A stretch of DNA of 64,000 nucleotides from Euglena gracilis (Eukaryota > Euglenida > Euglenophyceae > Euglenales): NCBI GenBank assembly GCA_039621445.1, contig CP154957.1, forward strand, positions 16,050,947 to 16,114,946, read 5' to 3'. This document shows, piece by piece, positions 1 to 10,400 of the stretch. The notes beneath the pieces were generated by a model. It did no database searches. It saw only the letters and a list, made by a program, of their open reading frames with translations, and was not told where the DNA came from. Position 1 is the first letter of the stretch; the number at the start of each line of letters is the position of its first letter. Made by a program: the position numbers and the translations under genes.

Positions 1-190
1 CCCCCTGGGGGGCCTGTCTGGCTTCGGTTCCCCCTGGGGGGGGGGGTGGCTTCGGTTCCCCCTGGGGGGCCTGGCTGGCTTCGGTTCCCCCTGGGGGGGG
101 GGTGGCTTCGGTTCCCCCTGGGGGGCCTGGCTGGCTTCGGTTCCCCCTGGGGGGGGGGTTGGCTTGGCTCGGTGCCCCCTGGGGGGGGGG
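1..190. repeat. G/C-rich minisatellite, about 28-30 bp unit
   Basis: The unit is roughly cttcggttccccctggggg followed by either cctggctgg or a longer G run ending in tgg. About six units are visible, and the array continues past the left edge. The open frames across it are low-complexity by-products. From 191 to 414 the sequence stays G/C-rich and I see no gene there. Confidence 0.85.
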
Positions 191-414
191 TGCCTGGCTG
201 CCTTGGCTGTCTGCCTCCCCTCGTTGGCTGGGGGGTGGCTGGCTGGTGGCCCCCTTGGGCCGCTGGCTTGTCTGTGTGGCCTCCGCCCCCCCGCTCTCTC
301 CCGGCCGTTGTCTTCCCTTGGCCGGCTGGGGGGGTCTGCTCTGCCCCTGGCTGCCGCCCGCCTCTGGCTTCCGGCCTTGGGCGCCAGCCTCCTCCTGCCT
401 CCACAGTATCAGTG

Positions 415-2770
415 TCAGTGTGAAGGACAGGGGCAGAGACATCCGCTGCCATCCGTCGGCTCGCCTCCGACGGTGTAGTCTCCACGTATCCAGCCTGCGC
501 CAGCGTCTTGGTCCACGGCGCAGCAGGCACTCTGGCGAATCGGCAGGCAAGGAACGGCAGCAGCAGCAGCAGCCCCACAAATACAACCCCCGCTACCCAG
601 TACGGTTTGACGCCAGGCTTTTCCAACCACCCCCGGGGCGGTGGGCTGGCATGGGTAGCCGTGGGTAGGGGAAAATGGGTGGCCTCCGGGTTGGGGCCGG
701 AAAGGGCCGGGACTCACCAGGCCTGCGTTGGGGGGATTGAGGACGCAGACACCGGCGGTGGTGCCCTCTCGCCGCCTTGAGGCTGAGGACGGGTCCTGGA
801 GGTGCAACGGGAAGGAGCCATGGGTGGCGAAGGCTCCATCGGGACAGGGGATGCATGGGGCGCACTGGGTATGGGGGTGCGCTGGCAGGAAATGATGTGA
901 GAGGAACGGGGACGGCGTGGCACAGGCCGGCGGCATGGGGGGGTGCCGGCCCGTACACACTGGGAAGGCCGCAGGCGGAGGGGGCACCGCGTCCCCGCCC
1001 GCAGCCGGGAAATGGTTCGGAATGGGCACATACGGAGAATGGGTGAACATCGCAGAGGCAGCCACAGCCGCCTGGGGGGCAGCCACAGCAGCCTGGTTGG
1101 CAGCCACCACCGTCGCCTGAGGGGCGGCCACAGCAGCCTGGGAGGCAGCCACAGCCGCCTGAGGGGCAGCGTGCGGCAGCAAATGAGCGAACGCAGACAC
1201 GGGCTGCGCACACTCCGCTCCTGTCGATGGACACACCAAGGTTGATACCGCAGCAGAGGGGATCTGGGGATCAGCCTCCTGCGACAGCTGGGGAAACGCA
1301 GAGACGGAGGGACGGTCGGACGGGTGGCGCACGAAGTGCAGCGGGACGGGCTGGTGCGATGCAGCGGCGGCGACGGTCCGCGGTGGATCCTGACCTAGCG
1401 CTGGCGGTGGATCGCGTGTCGGGACGTGCTGTCCTGCAGGCACCGCTGTGCCCACTGGGGGGTCCGCTGACTCCCCTTCCTGGCTGCTTGCCTCCTCGTC
1501 CTTCTTGATGTCCTCGTCGGGCCAGACCCACTCCTCGGGTGGGTCTTCCCACTCGGCGTTGTTGATGACCTCCTGCTCCTGCTTCTTCACCTCCGCGATG
1601 ATGACCGCCACCTCAGCCGGGTTGCGGTGGAGGTAGTCCAGCAGGTCCACCTTGAGCTTCTTAGACTTGGCGTACTCGATCATCTGGTGAGAGTAGCGAT
1701 GGAAGAAATTCTTCAACGGCTCCCACGTGAGAGTCGGGTGGCCCTCCCACTTCACCTCGAACTCCCAGTCGCCGTCGTCTCGTCGGCGGTGCCGCCGGAT
1801 CTCCTCCACCGTCCACTCCTCGATGTCCACGTCTTCTTGCGGTCTGGCCTGCCGGTAGACGAACATCTTGGGCGGGCCCCACAGCCGCGTGTCATCGCGG
1901 TAGGCCTTCAGCTGGCAGCGGTGGGCCTCTTGGCGGCGGCCCTCCTCCAGCTCCAGCTCGTACGAGTGCTCGCCACGGCGCGCGGTGACCCGGGCTGGGC
2001 CAAGCCAGTAGCTCTCGAGCTTCTGGCCCGGCCGCCTCGGAGGCCGGAGGTACCACACGAGGTCTCCCTTGGCGAACTCCTCGAGGTCCTTCCTGCTCCG
2101 GTTCTTCTGGTCCGCTTGCCGCTTGTGGAGGTCGTTGAGGACGTCGGCGACCTTCTGGTCCCCGGCCTTCTGTCTCTCGAAGAACGACACGGCATCCTCC
2201 ACCATGACCGGGGCCTTGTACGGTACGCCACCAGTCCACCGATGCCGTCCATACAGCACCTCGTACGGGCTCAGGCCGTGCTGCGCCTTGGAGTCGTTCA
2301 GCTTCTGCACTGCCCTGGGCAGGGACTCCACCCAGGTGATCGGGGCCTCGGCCTTCTCACTCCGGATCCGCTTCTGCAGCTGCGCACCGAGGGACTCCGC
2401 CCGCCCGTTCGCCGCGTGGTGGTACGCCTGGGCATAGGCGTGGCGGATCCCGTGCAGGCCGCACATGCTGCGCCACCACGCGCCAGCAAAGTGCGGCCCG
2501 CGATCACTCGTGATCACGCTGGGCAGCCCGTGCGGCGACCACCACCCCCGGTACATCGCCTTGGCCACGGTGGCGGCGGTGAGGCCGCGCGTGTGGTGGG
2601 CCGTGGCCACGACCCACCCACTGTGGCGATCGACGCAGGCGGCGAACACGTTGTACAGCTGCCCCTCGAAGTCCACCTCCGGCATCACGAAGAGGTCGAT
2701 GGCCACCGACGCCATGATGTACGGCGGGACGGGCGTCGGGCAGACCTTCAGCCGCAGCGGCTGGTGGGGT
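415..2770 (-). CDS. Element C Pol, C-terminal part: integrase core, chromodomain, Pro/Ala-rich tail
   Basis: This frame continues Pol after a one-nucleotide shift near 2765. The integrase catalytic core shows the D-D-E triad: IDLF (near 2695), ITSDRGPHF (near 2500) and NGRAE (near 2400). A GDLVWYL...YWLGPARV segment is the integrase C-terminal barrel. A chromodomain at about 1830-1680 has WTVEEIRRHR, FEVKWEGHPTLTWEP and a closing helix. About 400 residues of Pro/Ala/His-rich low-complexity tail follow, with a short AAVAA-(S/P)Q repeat near 1040-1170. Known role: the integrase inserts the cDNA, and the chromodomain is thought to guide it to marked chromatin. The tail has no domain I recognise. 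The open frame runs further upstream to 3054, but that part does not resemble integrase. Confidence 0.8.
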
Positions 2771-5700
2771 GCTCGGTGGCCTGGCACACCGGGCACGTCC
2801 GCTGCAGCCCGCCGGCCACCTTCGCCGCCTCCATCCGGTCCGCGAAGACGTAGGTGCGCTCGGCCTCCTCCACCAGCCGGTCCCCGCCAACGTGGCCGGA
2901 GACCGAGTGCTGCTCCCTCAGCACCTCCGCCAGCAGCCCGCTCGGCACACACCACCTCCCCGCCGAGACGAGCCGCCCATCCACCAGCTGGAACCCGCTG
3001 GGCCAGCCCGGGCCGTTGTGGGCCTGGTCCCAGACGGGCTTCCACCGCGGGCACACCGCATACGCCTTGCTCCAGTCCATGTCGAAGACGTTGATGTCCA
3101 GGTCAGGCTGCGGGGGCACGGGATCAGCGGTTGACGGCACACCTGCTGCGGGCGCTGCAGACGGGACTGACGCAGCCGGTGACGGCACACCGGCTGCGGA
3201 CGCTGGGACGGGCATGGCCGGTGATGACACACCGGCTGTGGGCGCTGCGGACGGTGCGATGGACTGCGGTGCGGTGGACTGCGGTGCTGGTGATGGGACT
3301 GGCGATGGCGCGTTGGATGATGGTGCTGACTCGGACGCTGGTGATGCGATGCACGACGCAGACGGTGGGACTGCCGCAGACAATGCCGACGGTGGGACTG
3401 CTGCGGCCGGGGGGGACGAGGCTGACGGGTGCATCTCGCGTGGGTGCTCGGACCGCGTACCGTGCGGGGCGTCTGCTGGGGCGTCTCGGGCGTTGCGCTG
3501 CGTGTCGAGGCGGCTGCGCGTGGTGACGGCGATGTGGGACGCTGACGGGACCGCGGCGAATGACTGGAGCGGGATCAGCTGGATGACGGCCAGCTCTCTC
3601 CCCTCCTTCAGGGTTGACCTCTCCACCTGTTCCGCCTTGGTCTCCTCGTCCTCGGGATGCACCGCCTTCGGGGTGGACTTCTCGCGCAGCTTCTCCTCCA
3701 GGATGTGGGCCTTCATCTCCTTCGTGTCGGCCTCTGTGCCGTGCCACGAGGTGTCGCGCCAGCCTTGTGAGGCCGGGTAGGCCCAGCGGGACATGGCATC
3801 GCCCACCACGTTGGTCTCGCTGGGGACGTGCACCACGGTGAGCTCGTTGAGCTTCGCATGCCATCTGGCCCGCCTCCCCTGCGGGCCCACTCCGGCGACG
3901 TACTCCTTGTACCACGACTCCAGGCTGCGGTGGTCGGTCAGGACGAGGATCTCGTTGTCCAGCAGGAAGCCCGCCCACTTGTCGAGGGCGGCCACCACGG
4001 CATACGTCTCCTTGTCCCGGACATCCCGCTGCCCCTCGGTGAGCTTCCGGGACATGAAGGCCACCGGGACGGAGGCCCCTGGCCGCAGGTCCTCCACCCG
4101 CGGCACGCCGTCGATGTTCGGGAACTGCTCCAACACCGCTCCGATGGCGTAGTCCGACGCGTCGGTGCGCAGGACGAACGGCTTGGCTGGATCGATGTGG
4201 TACAGCTCCAGGTCGGCGACGAGGGCCTTCTTCAGCTTGTCGAACGCCTCCTTCTCCTGCTCCGTCCACACCACTGGGTGCTTGGATCCCGCCTTGGTCA
4301 GCTCCCTCGGCAACTTCAGCTTCTCCTGCAACGGTGCCGCCAGCTCCGCGTAGAGTCTCACGTAGCCCGCATAGTAATTGCAGACGCCGAGAAACGCGCG
4401 GAGACTGCTGACCGTCGGCGGCAGCTGCCAGTGCTGCACCGCCGACAGTTTGCCTGGGGCAGGCGCCCTCCTGCCGTGCCCCAGGACATGCCCCACGAAC
4501 TCGACCTGCCTCATGAAGAGCTTGACCTTGCGGCTGTCGCTGACCCATCTGTCCTTCTCCAAGGCCAGCAACGTCTCACGGACGTCTCGGGCATGCTTCT
4601 GGTAGAACTCCTCGTCCGTCTCCTCCGCTCCCTGCCGCGTACTGACGATGATGTCGTCGAAGTACGGGCGGGAGTGCGCCTTCACCGCCGCGCAGGTGGC
4701 GTCAATGTCCCGCTGCAGGAGGGCGGGCCCGACGTTGATCCCCTGCGGGACCACACGCCACTGCCACAGCCCACCCGGCAGCTGGACGTTCGTCACCGGT
4801 CGGCTCTCCTCCGCCAAGGCCACCTGGTGGAACGCGTCCCGCAAGTCGATGGTGCTGAAGAGGGTACACTTCGCCTGCTCCGCCACGATCTCCTCCGTCA
4901 AGGGCAAGGGGTAGCTGTCCGCCATGATCTGCAGGTTCGTCACCGCGTAGTCACACACCATCCTCCACTTCCCGTTCTTCTTCCGAATCGGGAAGGCCGC
5001 CGCCCGCCACGGGCCGCGGCCCGGCTCCACCTTCCGGTCGCGGCGGCACTCCTCCTCCATCTCCCGCAGCGCCTCCAGCCGCTCGCCCTTCAGGTGGATC
5101 ACCCTCCCCACCACCGGCTGGGCGTTTGGCTTGAGGCGCAGCACCGCCATCCCGTGCTGGCCTCGGGGCGGCGGATCGGGGTGGACGCGGTCGCAGAAGA
5201 CGCGGCCCTCGAACTCCTTGAGCATCTCGGCGCGCAGCTGGACGGCCAGCGGATGCTGCTCCTCCGCCTCGGCCGTGACCACCCCACGGACTTCCTTCGC
5301 CTCCTTGGCCGCGTCGATCAGCACCTTGGCCACCATTGCCTCCTCCTCGGCGTCCAGGGCCTCGTCCTCCTCGTCTCCGTCGGGGCCGTTGACCCCGACG
5401 GTGAGCCTCATCTTCCTCACCTCGGCCTCCATCTCCTCCTCCACTTCGGACGGCGTGCGGGGCAACGGCGACGGGCTGCGTGCTCGGACGGTCGCGTGGG
5501 TGCGTGTGCTTAGCGCTGCGATCTCGCTTGCTTTGGTGCCGGCGATGACCCATCGGGGGTCGTCGTGGAGCTGGAGCGCATCCCGCCAGGGTTGCACATC
5601 CAGCCTGTGCTCCTTCAGCCAGGGGTAACCCAGAATCAGGTCACACCCTATATCACCGTCATGGACGGTGATCTGGCTGTGCCACCTCTTCACTCCTCCA

Positions 5701-7265
5701 CTCCTCTCTCCTTCGGTCCTCGCGTTGAACACCAGGAGGACGTCCGCCTCGTTGCTGCCGCCCGCCAGCAGGTCGCCGTTCACGGTCCGCAGCAGCAGCG
5801 GCCGCTCGCTGCGGCGGAAACATCCGTTCGGGAACAAGTCCCGACGGATCAGCGATGTCTGCGCCCCCGTGTCGATGAGGGCCTTCGCCTTCTCCTCCCG
5901 GCCGTCGATCTCGATGACCACATCCAGCATCAGCTGGTAGCTGCCGCCCCGCCTCTCCATGCGGCCCACCTGGAAGGGCCGGCTGGGGCGGTACTGCCAC
6001 GGACGGACGGTGACCTTGTGGACCTTCCGCGGGGGGTGGGGCTCTTCGGCGGCGGTGGTGACGGGCTCGGCGGGTGGATCGTTGTGCGGCTCGGCGGGGG
6101 TGCACGATGCTTGGCGGGTGCACGATGGCGGTCGTTGGCGCGGGGCTTGGGACAGCGCCGCTGCTTGCGGGGGCAGCGCCGTCCGGCTTGGCGGTGCGGT
6201 GGCGGACGCGGGTGCGGGTGCCGGCGACGGCGGTATCGTGCTGGGCGGCACGGCTGCTTGGCGGGTTGGTGGGGTGCGCTCGCACAGGTATCGGACGACA
6301 CCTTCGGGAATGCGATACGCCTGCTCTCGGGTGCCGCGCTGCTGGGATGCCCCACCCAGCTGCCGCCGATGATGTCGTCGTCCATCTTGCTCCTCCACGA
6401 TGTTCTCGCACTGGCCGTCGCACACGATGTCCTGCATGGGGGCCATGGAGTCCGCGATCCAGAAGCGTGTGGGCTTGCGATAGCCCCACACCTCGAACAT
6501 GCAGTAGTCCACATCGACGTACTGCATGTCCTCCACGACCTTGCGGTGGCGGAGTTTCCCATAGCGGGGATTCTCCAGCCACCACAGGGACGGCCGCAGG
6601 TAGGCGATGATCTCCTTCGTCTTGCGGACCAGGAAGTCGGCCTTCCGCAGCCGCCGCCTCCGGGTCGTCATCGCGCTGGAGTACTCGGTGCACGGCGGCG
6701 AGGCGGCGACCAGCTCGAAGTCGCCGGGCCAGTACTCTTCCCAGTACCGCCAGCGCCGCACGTCCACCGTCTTGTCCGCCTTCCACCGCGGGTCGGCATC
6801 CACCGAGATGACGGAGTAGCCGAGCTTCTCCAGCGCCTGCTTCACCGAACCCGTTCCGGAGAACAGGTCCAGTGCCCACCTCTTTGGCGTCGAGGTTGTC
6901 GGTGACGATGCGGCCGGCTTCGGTGCCGCCCGGGAGGACGGTGCGCTCTGCGGGGGGAGCGGGGCGCTGGTTGCTGCGGGTGCGGAGCGTGGTGCCGCTG
7001 ACAGCGCTGCTGACGGCGGGGGCAGCGTCGTCCGGCTTGGTGCGGACTGGCGCGGTGCTCGCTCCTGCTGCTGCCGGGCTGGGGTGTCGCGGTGGCACGA
7101 TGCTGCGTAGACGATGGCTCGGACGCTGCTGGCTTGGCGGGGGGCGAGGACTGCGCAGACGAGACCGGTCGCGCCGCAGACGATTGCTCGGAACGACGGG
7201 ACTTCTTCTGTAGCACGGACCAGTAGTTGTTTGTCGAAATCTGATGGGCCCCGCCTTGACCGTGT
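2748..7265 (-). CDS. Element C Pol: cytosine methyltransferase - protease - RT - RNase H - integrase zinc domain
   Basis: The frame opens after a stop near 7267 and first reads SDFDKQLLVRATEE. A Pro/Ser/Ala linker leads to a C5 cytosine methyltransferase (about 6870-6280). Next come an aspartic protease (ALIDTGAQTSL near 5870; LILGYPWL near 5630), an RT with motif A DLRDAFHQV and the catalytic box YFDD (near 4655), RNase H (LRTDASDYAIGAVL near 4170) and, after a low-complexity spacer, an HHCC-type integrase zinc domain (SGHVGGD...CPVC). The frame stops at 2748, inside integrase, and continues in another frame in the next feature, so one indel separates zinc domain and core. The first ATG is uncertain; the protein may be made by frameshift or re-initiation after Gag, which ends 155 nt upstream. 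Confidence 0.85.
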   Translation of the reverse strand, partial: TRSRRGPSDFDKQLLVRATEEVPSFRAIVCGATGLVCAVLAPRQASSVRAIVYAASCHRDTPARQQQERAPRQSAPSRTTLPPPSAALSAAPRSAPAATSAPLPPQSAPSSRAAPKPAASSPTTSTPKRWALDLFSGTGSVKQALEKLGYSVISVDADPRWKADKTVDVRRWRYWEEYWPGDFELVAASPPCTEYSSAMTTRRRRLRKADFLVRKTKEIIAYLRPSLWWLENPRYGKLRHRKVVEDMQYVDVDYCMFEVWGYRKPTRFWIADSMAPMQDIVCDGQCENIVEEQDGRRHHRRQLGGASQQRGTREQAYRIPEGVVRYLCERTPPTRQAAVPPSTIPPSPAPAPASATAPPSRTALPPQAAALSQAPRQRPPSCTRQASCTPAEPHNDPPAEPVTTAAEEPHPPRKVHKVTVRPWQYRPSRPFQVGRMERRGGSYQLMLDVVIEIDGREEKAKALIDTGAQTSLIRRDLFPNGCFRRSERPLLLRTVNGDLLAGGSNEADVLLVFNARTEGERSGGVKRWHSQITVHDGDIGCDLILGYPWLKEHRLDVQPWRDALQLHDDPRWVIAGTKASEIAALSTRTHATVRARSPSPLPRTPSEVEEEMEAEVRKMRLTVGVNGPDGDEEDEALDAEEEAMVAKVLIDAAKEAKEVRGVVTAEAEEQHPLAVQLRAEMLKEFEGRVFCDRVHPDPPPRGQHGMAVLRLKPNAQPVVGRVIHLKGERLEALREMEEECRRDRKVEPGRGPWRAAAFPIRKKNGKWRMVCDYAVTNLQIMADSYPLPLTEEIVAEQAKCTLFSTIDLRDAFHQVALAEESRPVTNVQLPGGLWQWRVVPQGINVGPALLQRDIDATCAAVKAHSRPYFDDIIVSTRQGAEETDEEFYQKHARDVRETLLALEKDRWVSDSRKVKLFMRQVEFVGHVLGHGRRAPAPGKLSAVQHWQLPPTVSSLRAFLGVCNYYAGYVRLYAELAAPLQEKLKLPRELTKAGSKHPVVWTEQEKEAFDKLKKALVADLELYHIDPAKPFVLRTDASDYAIGAVLEQFPNIDGVPRVEDLRPGASVPVAFMSRKLTEGQRDVRDKETYAVVAALDKWAGFLLDNEILVLTDHRSLESWYKEYVAGVGPQGRRARWHAKLNELTVVHVPSETNVVGDAMSRWAYPASQGWRDTSWHGTEADTKEMKAHILEEKLREKSTPKAVHPEDEETKAEQVERSTLKEGRELAVIQLIPLQSFAAVPSASHIAVTTRSRLDTQRNARDAPADAPHGTRSEHPREMHPSASSPPAAAVPPSALSAAVPPSASCIASPASESAPSSNAPSPVPSPAPQSTAPQSIAPSAAPTAGVSSPAMPVPASAAGVPSPAASVPSAAPAAGVPSTADPVPPQPDLDINVFDMDWSKAYAVCPRWKPVWDQAHNGPGWPSGFQLVDGRLVSAGRWCVPSGLLAEVLREQHSVSGHVGGDRLVEEAERTYVFADRMEAAKVAGGLQRTCPVCQATEHPTSRCG
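6280..6870 (-). other. C5 cytosine DNA methyltransferase domain in Pol of element C
   Basis: Motif I DLFSGTGS is encoded at 6846-6869. Motif IV SPPCTEYS, with the catalytic Cys codon at 6690-6692, lies at 6675-6701. Motif VI ENPR is at 6564-6575. A YRKPTRFW segment sits where motif VIII is expected, and AYRIPEGVVRYL near 6300 matches motif X. All core motifs are present in order within about 200 residues, with only a short target-recognition region. This resembles the compact phage/bacterial-type enzymes rather than DNMT1 or DNMT3 with regulatory domains. The catalytic residues look intact. Its role in the element is inferred: possibly self-methylation of element DNA. Confidence 0.85.
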
Positions 7266-7420
7266 GCTTCAGGGCACGGTCTCTCCCCTCCTTGGGAGAT
7301 TTGGGGCTTGCTGGGTCTGGGGGGCGTGCGGGGCACTTGGGTGATTGCCCGCACGCTCACGCTGGCGTTGGGATTTGACGGCCGGCCCAGACCCCCATCC
7401 CTGGGGCCTGGGCGGCCCCG

Positions 7421-10400
7421 TCACTCATGATACTGCTCCTGGACGGCCGAGACGTTGCTCTTGCCGTCCTTGCCTTTGCCCTTGGACTTTCCTTTTCCTT
7501 GATCTCCTTTGGCTCCACCTTTCGCCTTGCCCTTTCCTTTGCCTTCATCTTGTCTTGGGGCATTCGATGTCCATTGCTCGCCTTGGTACCCACCACATTT
7601 TCCTTTTCCTTCATTTCCTTGCCATGCACTCGATGACCACTGCTCGGCTTGGTATCCACCCTTTCCTTTTCCTTCTTCACTCGTCCATGGGCTCGATGAC
7701 CACTGCTCCGGGTACCCACGTCCCCCTTGGCCTTGTCCCTTGCCTTGGGGCGTGGGCACCGGCGGCGTCGGCGGACGTGGTTGCTGCGCTTGCTTCTCCT
7801 TCTTCGGCGGCACGTTCGTCTTCTCCACCTCCTGGATGTACGGCTCCTCGGTGGTGTCGTCGACCTCCACGTCCCGCTGCCACCGTGGTACCGGCCGCTT
7901 CTCCGGGATCTCCTTCTCCTTCTCGGGAGCCATCTTCGCCTCCATCCGCAGCCATCTCACCATGAGGTTGTGGATGTCCTTCGCCGGTAGGTCGCACGAG
8001 TCGGCCGTCACCGTGACGATGCTGCCGCCCTCGAGCCGCTGGCGGTCGTACACGGCCTTCACCAGGGTGCGGTGCTCGTCGCCCACTGGCACCACCACGA
8101 AGCGGCGCCCCGCCTTCCGCACCGAGGCGGGGGCCACCGTGGTCTCTTGCTTGATCATCTCCTTCACCTCCTCCACCGTCGCGTCCATCGGCAGGCCCTC
8201 CAGCACGATGGACCGGTGATCCACCCGCTTGTCCTCCTCCTGCGCCACCTTCCGGCGCCAGGGGTGGAGGGGCATGGCCTCCACGAGGAGCTTCCCCAGC
8301 TCCTCCTCCTCCATGCCCACCTGCCTCGCCATGGACGCCATCTGCGCGTAGTACTCCCTCCAGGACTTCTCGGTCAGCTTCCCGCTCGTCACCAGCTTCA
8401 GCTTCCTCATTCGCCGCCGCAGGACCTCCTTGTCCTCGCCGCCGTTCGCCAGGTCCACCTCCGCGAACAGCACGGCATACTCCACCTCTCCTTTGGTCTC
8501 GATCTCCTCGTCCAGCATCAGCACCGTGGCCTCGTCCAAAGCCGCGCGGAACATGGCGAGGCGCTGAGCTGACGTGATGGACGGCCACGCCTGCTCGAGT
8601 TCCCGAAGGAACAGGAGCCATCGCCTCCGCCACTGCGGCCAGTCCTCCGGATGCCCGGAGAACCGGCCCGGGTGGAGGCCGATGACGGAGTCTACCAGCG
8701 GCGCCGGGAGGAAGTGCAGGGCCGCTGGCTGGGCCTGCACCGGGGCGATGCGGACCTCTCGCACCGCGGACGCGCTGGCGACGGGGACGGCGGACGGCGT
8801 GGTCAGGCGGGCGATGGAGAGGGACGGCACCCCGCCCCCTCCCGCCGCGGCCTGCTTCCGGACCAGCCGGAGAGCTGGTCGCAGGGTGGACGACGGCTTC
8901 TCCTGCACAACGGACTCCTCCTGCATGGGCTTCTCCAACTGGACCGTTCTCACCTCTGGCACTGGTTGCTGCCGGGCCACCGACACCGGCTGCTGCTCAG
9001 CCGGGGGTGGCGGAGCCTTGGCGGGCATTGCCGGCACCGCCTTGGCTTGGGAGGATATGATCACCTTCGAGACGATCTGGTCCAGCCGCTGCACGGCCAT
9101 CACCACGGCCTGCGTCTGGACGTTCACCTTCTGCACTTCGGCCTCCACCACCCGGATCTTGTCACTGGGGCTGTCCGCGGCGAGCCGTTGCACGGCCACG
9201 GTCAGCCCTTGGGCTTGGGCTCCCACCTTCTGGATCTCCGTCTCCACCTTCTGAATCCTCCCCACGATCACCGGCGGCAGCTCAGCGGCCTTTGGCTCCT
9301 TGGCCGCGGCTGCCTCCACCTTGGTGGTGAGGGAGGACACCTGCACCACCAGGAACTTGACCTGCTCCTTCAGCCATGCGTTCTCGGCCTGCTGATACTG
9401 CAGCTGCTCCACCAAGCGCGGCGTCACCTCCACCGCCTTGCCTTGCGCCACCGCAGTCGCCTCCACCTTGGCGGTGAAGGCGGCCATCTGCATCTCGACT
9501 ACGTTGAGCTTCCCCTGCAGCTGGGCGTTCTCGGCCCGCTGCCGCTCCTTCTCTTGCAGCAGCTCCTGCACGGCGGCCTTGAGGTGCGCCACCTCCACCA
9601 GCTCGGTGAGTCCACTCGTCGGTACGCCGCTCTTCACCGCCATCACCGCGGCCGCGGCGTTGTCTTCCGCCTCCTTCACCTTCGCCCGGATCCTTCGGAA
9701 TTCTTCTCCGAAGTCTCCGAGCGCGTCGTGGGTGTACTTCTCCACTCTTGTCATTCGCTCCTCCGCCGTGGCCACCATGGGCATGAGCTTGTGGAGTTGT
9801 GATATTCCTTGATGTAGTCTGACGATGTCGTCCTTCACCTTCACCACGTTCTCCATCAGGTCCACGTGGGCCCCTTCTTGGGCCGCCATCCTTTTCTTCA
9901 GCTCTTGTACCGCCACTCCTTGCTCGTCCACCTTGTCCTTCACGGCGGCGGCCATTTGCACGGCCGCCCAGCTGTCCCACATCTCCTTCGCCTTGGAGCC
10001 GATGAAGTCGACGGTGTTGCAGAGGCGGTCCATCCGCGTCTGCAACGCAGCGTATGCAGCCTCCCACTCGGGGGGCCCCTGCATGGTCTCGTCCGGCTTC
10101 TCCTCGGTGTCGTACATCTCGCTCTGGTCTGCGCCCGCCAGCCACTCCTCGTCGTCATCACGAGGACCTTCTCCCCGGCGTTGTTGATCACCTTCACCTT
10201 CTCCTTCACCCTCGTCATCTCCTTCGTCATCGGAGAGGCCCAGCCGCGGCACCTTGTGCGGCCGGACCGAGGATGGGGGGGTGCGGAAGTGCGGGTGCAA
10301 GGCGGTGGTGCTCGGGTGTTCGCTGGGGGACCGGTAGGGAGGCGGCACTCCCACCGGTGCGGCGATGGCTGCTTGGCTGGACGACGACGCCATCTGCGAC

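Noticed and set aside
46-668. Long plus-strand open frames at the left edge
   Set aside because: They are translations of a G/C-rich minisatellite and adjoining low-complexity DNA.
1627-6905. Long plus-strand open frames opposite element C Pol (408, 561 and 446 codons)
   Set aside because: Antisense frames of very GC-rich coding sequence; no domain resemblance, while the minus strand encodes clear Pol motifs.
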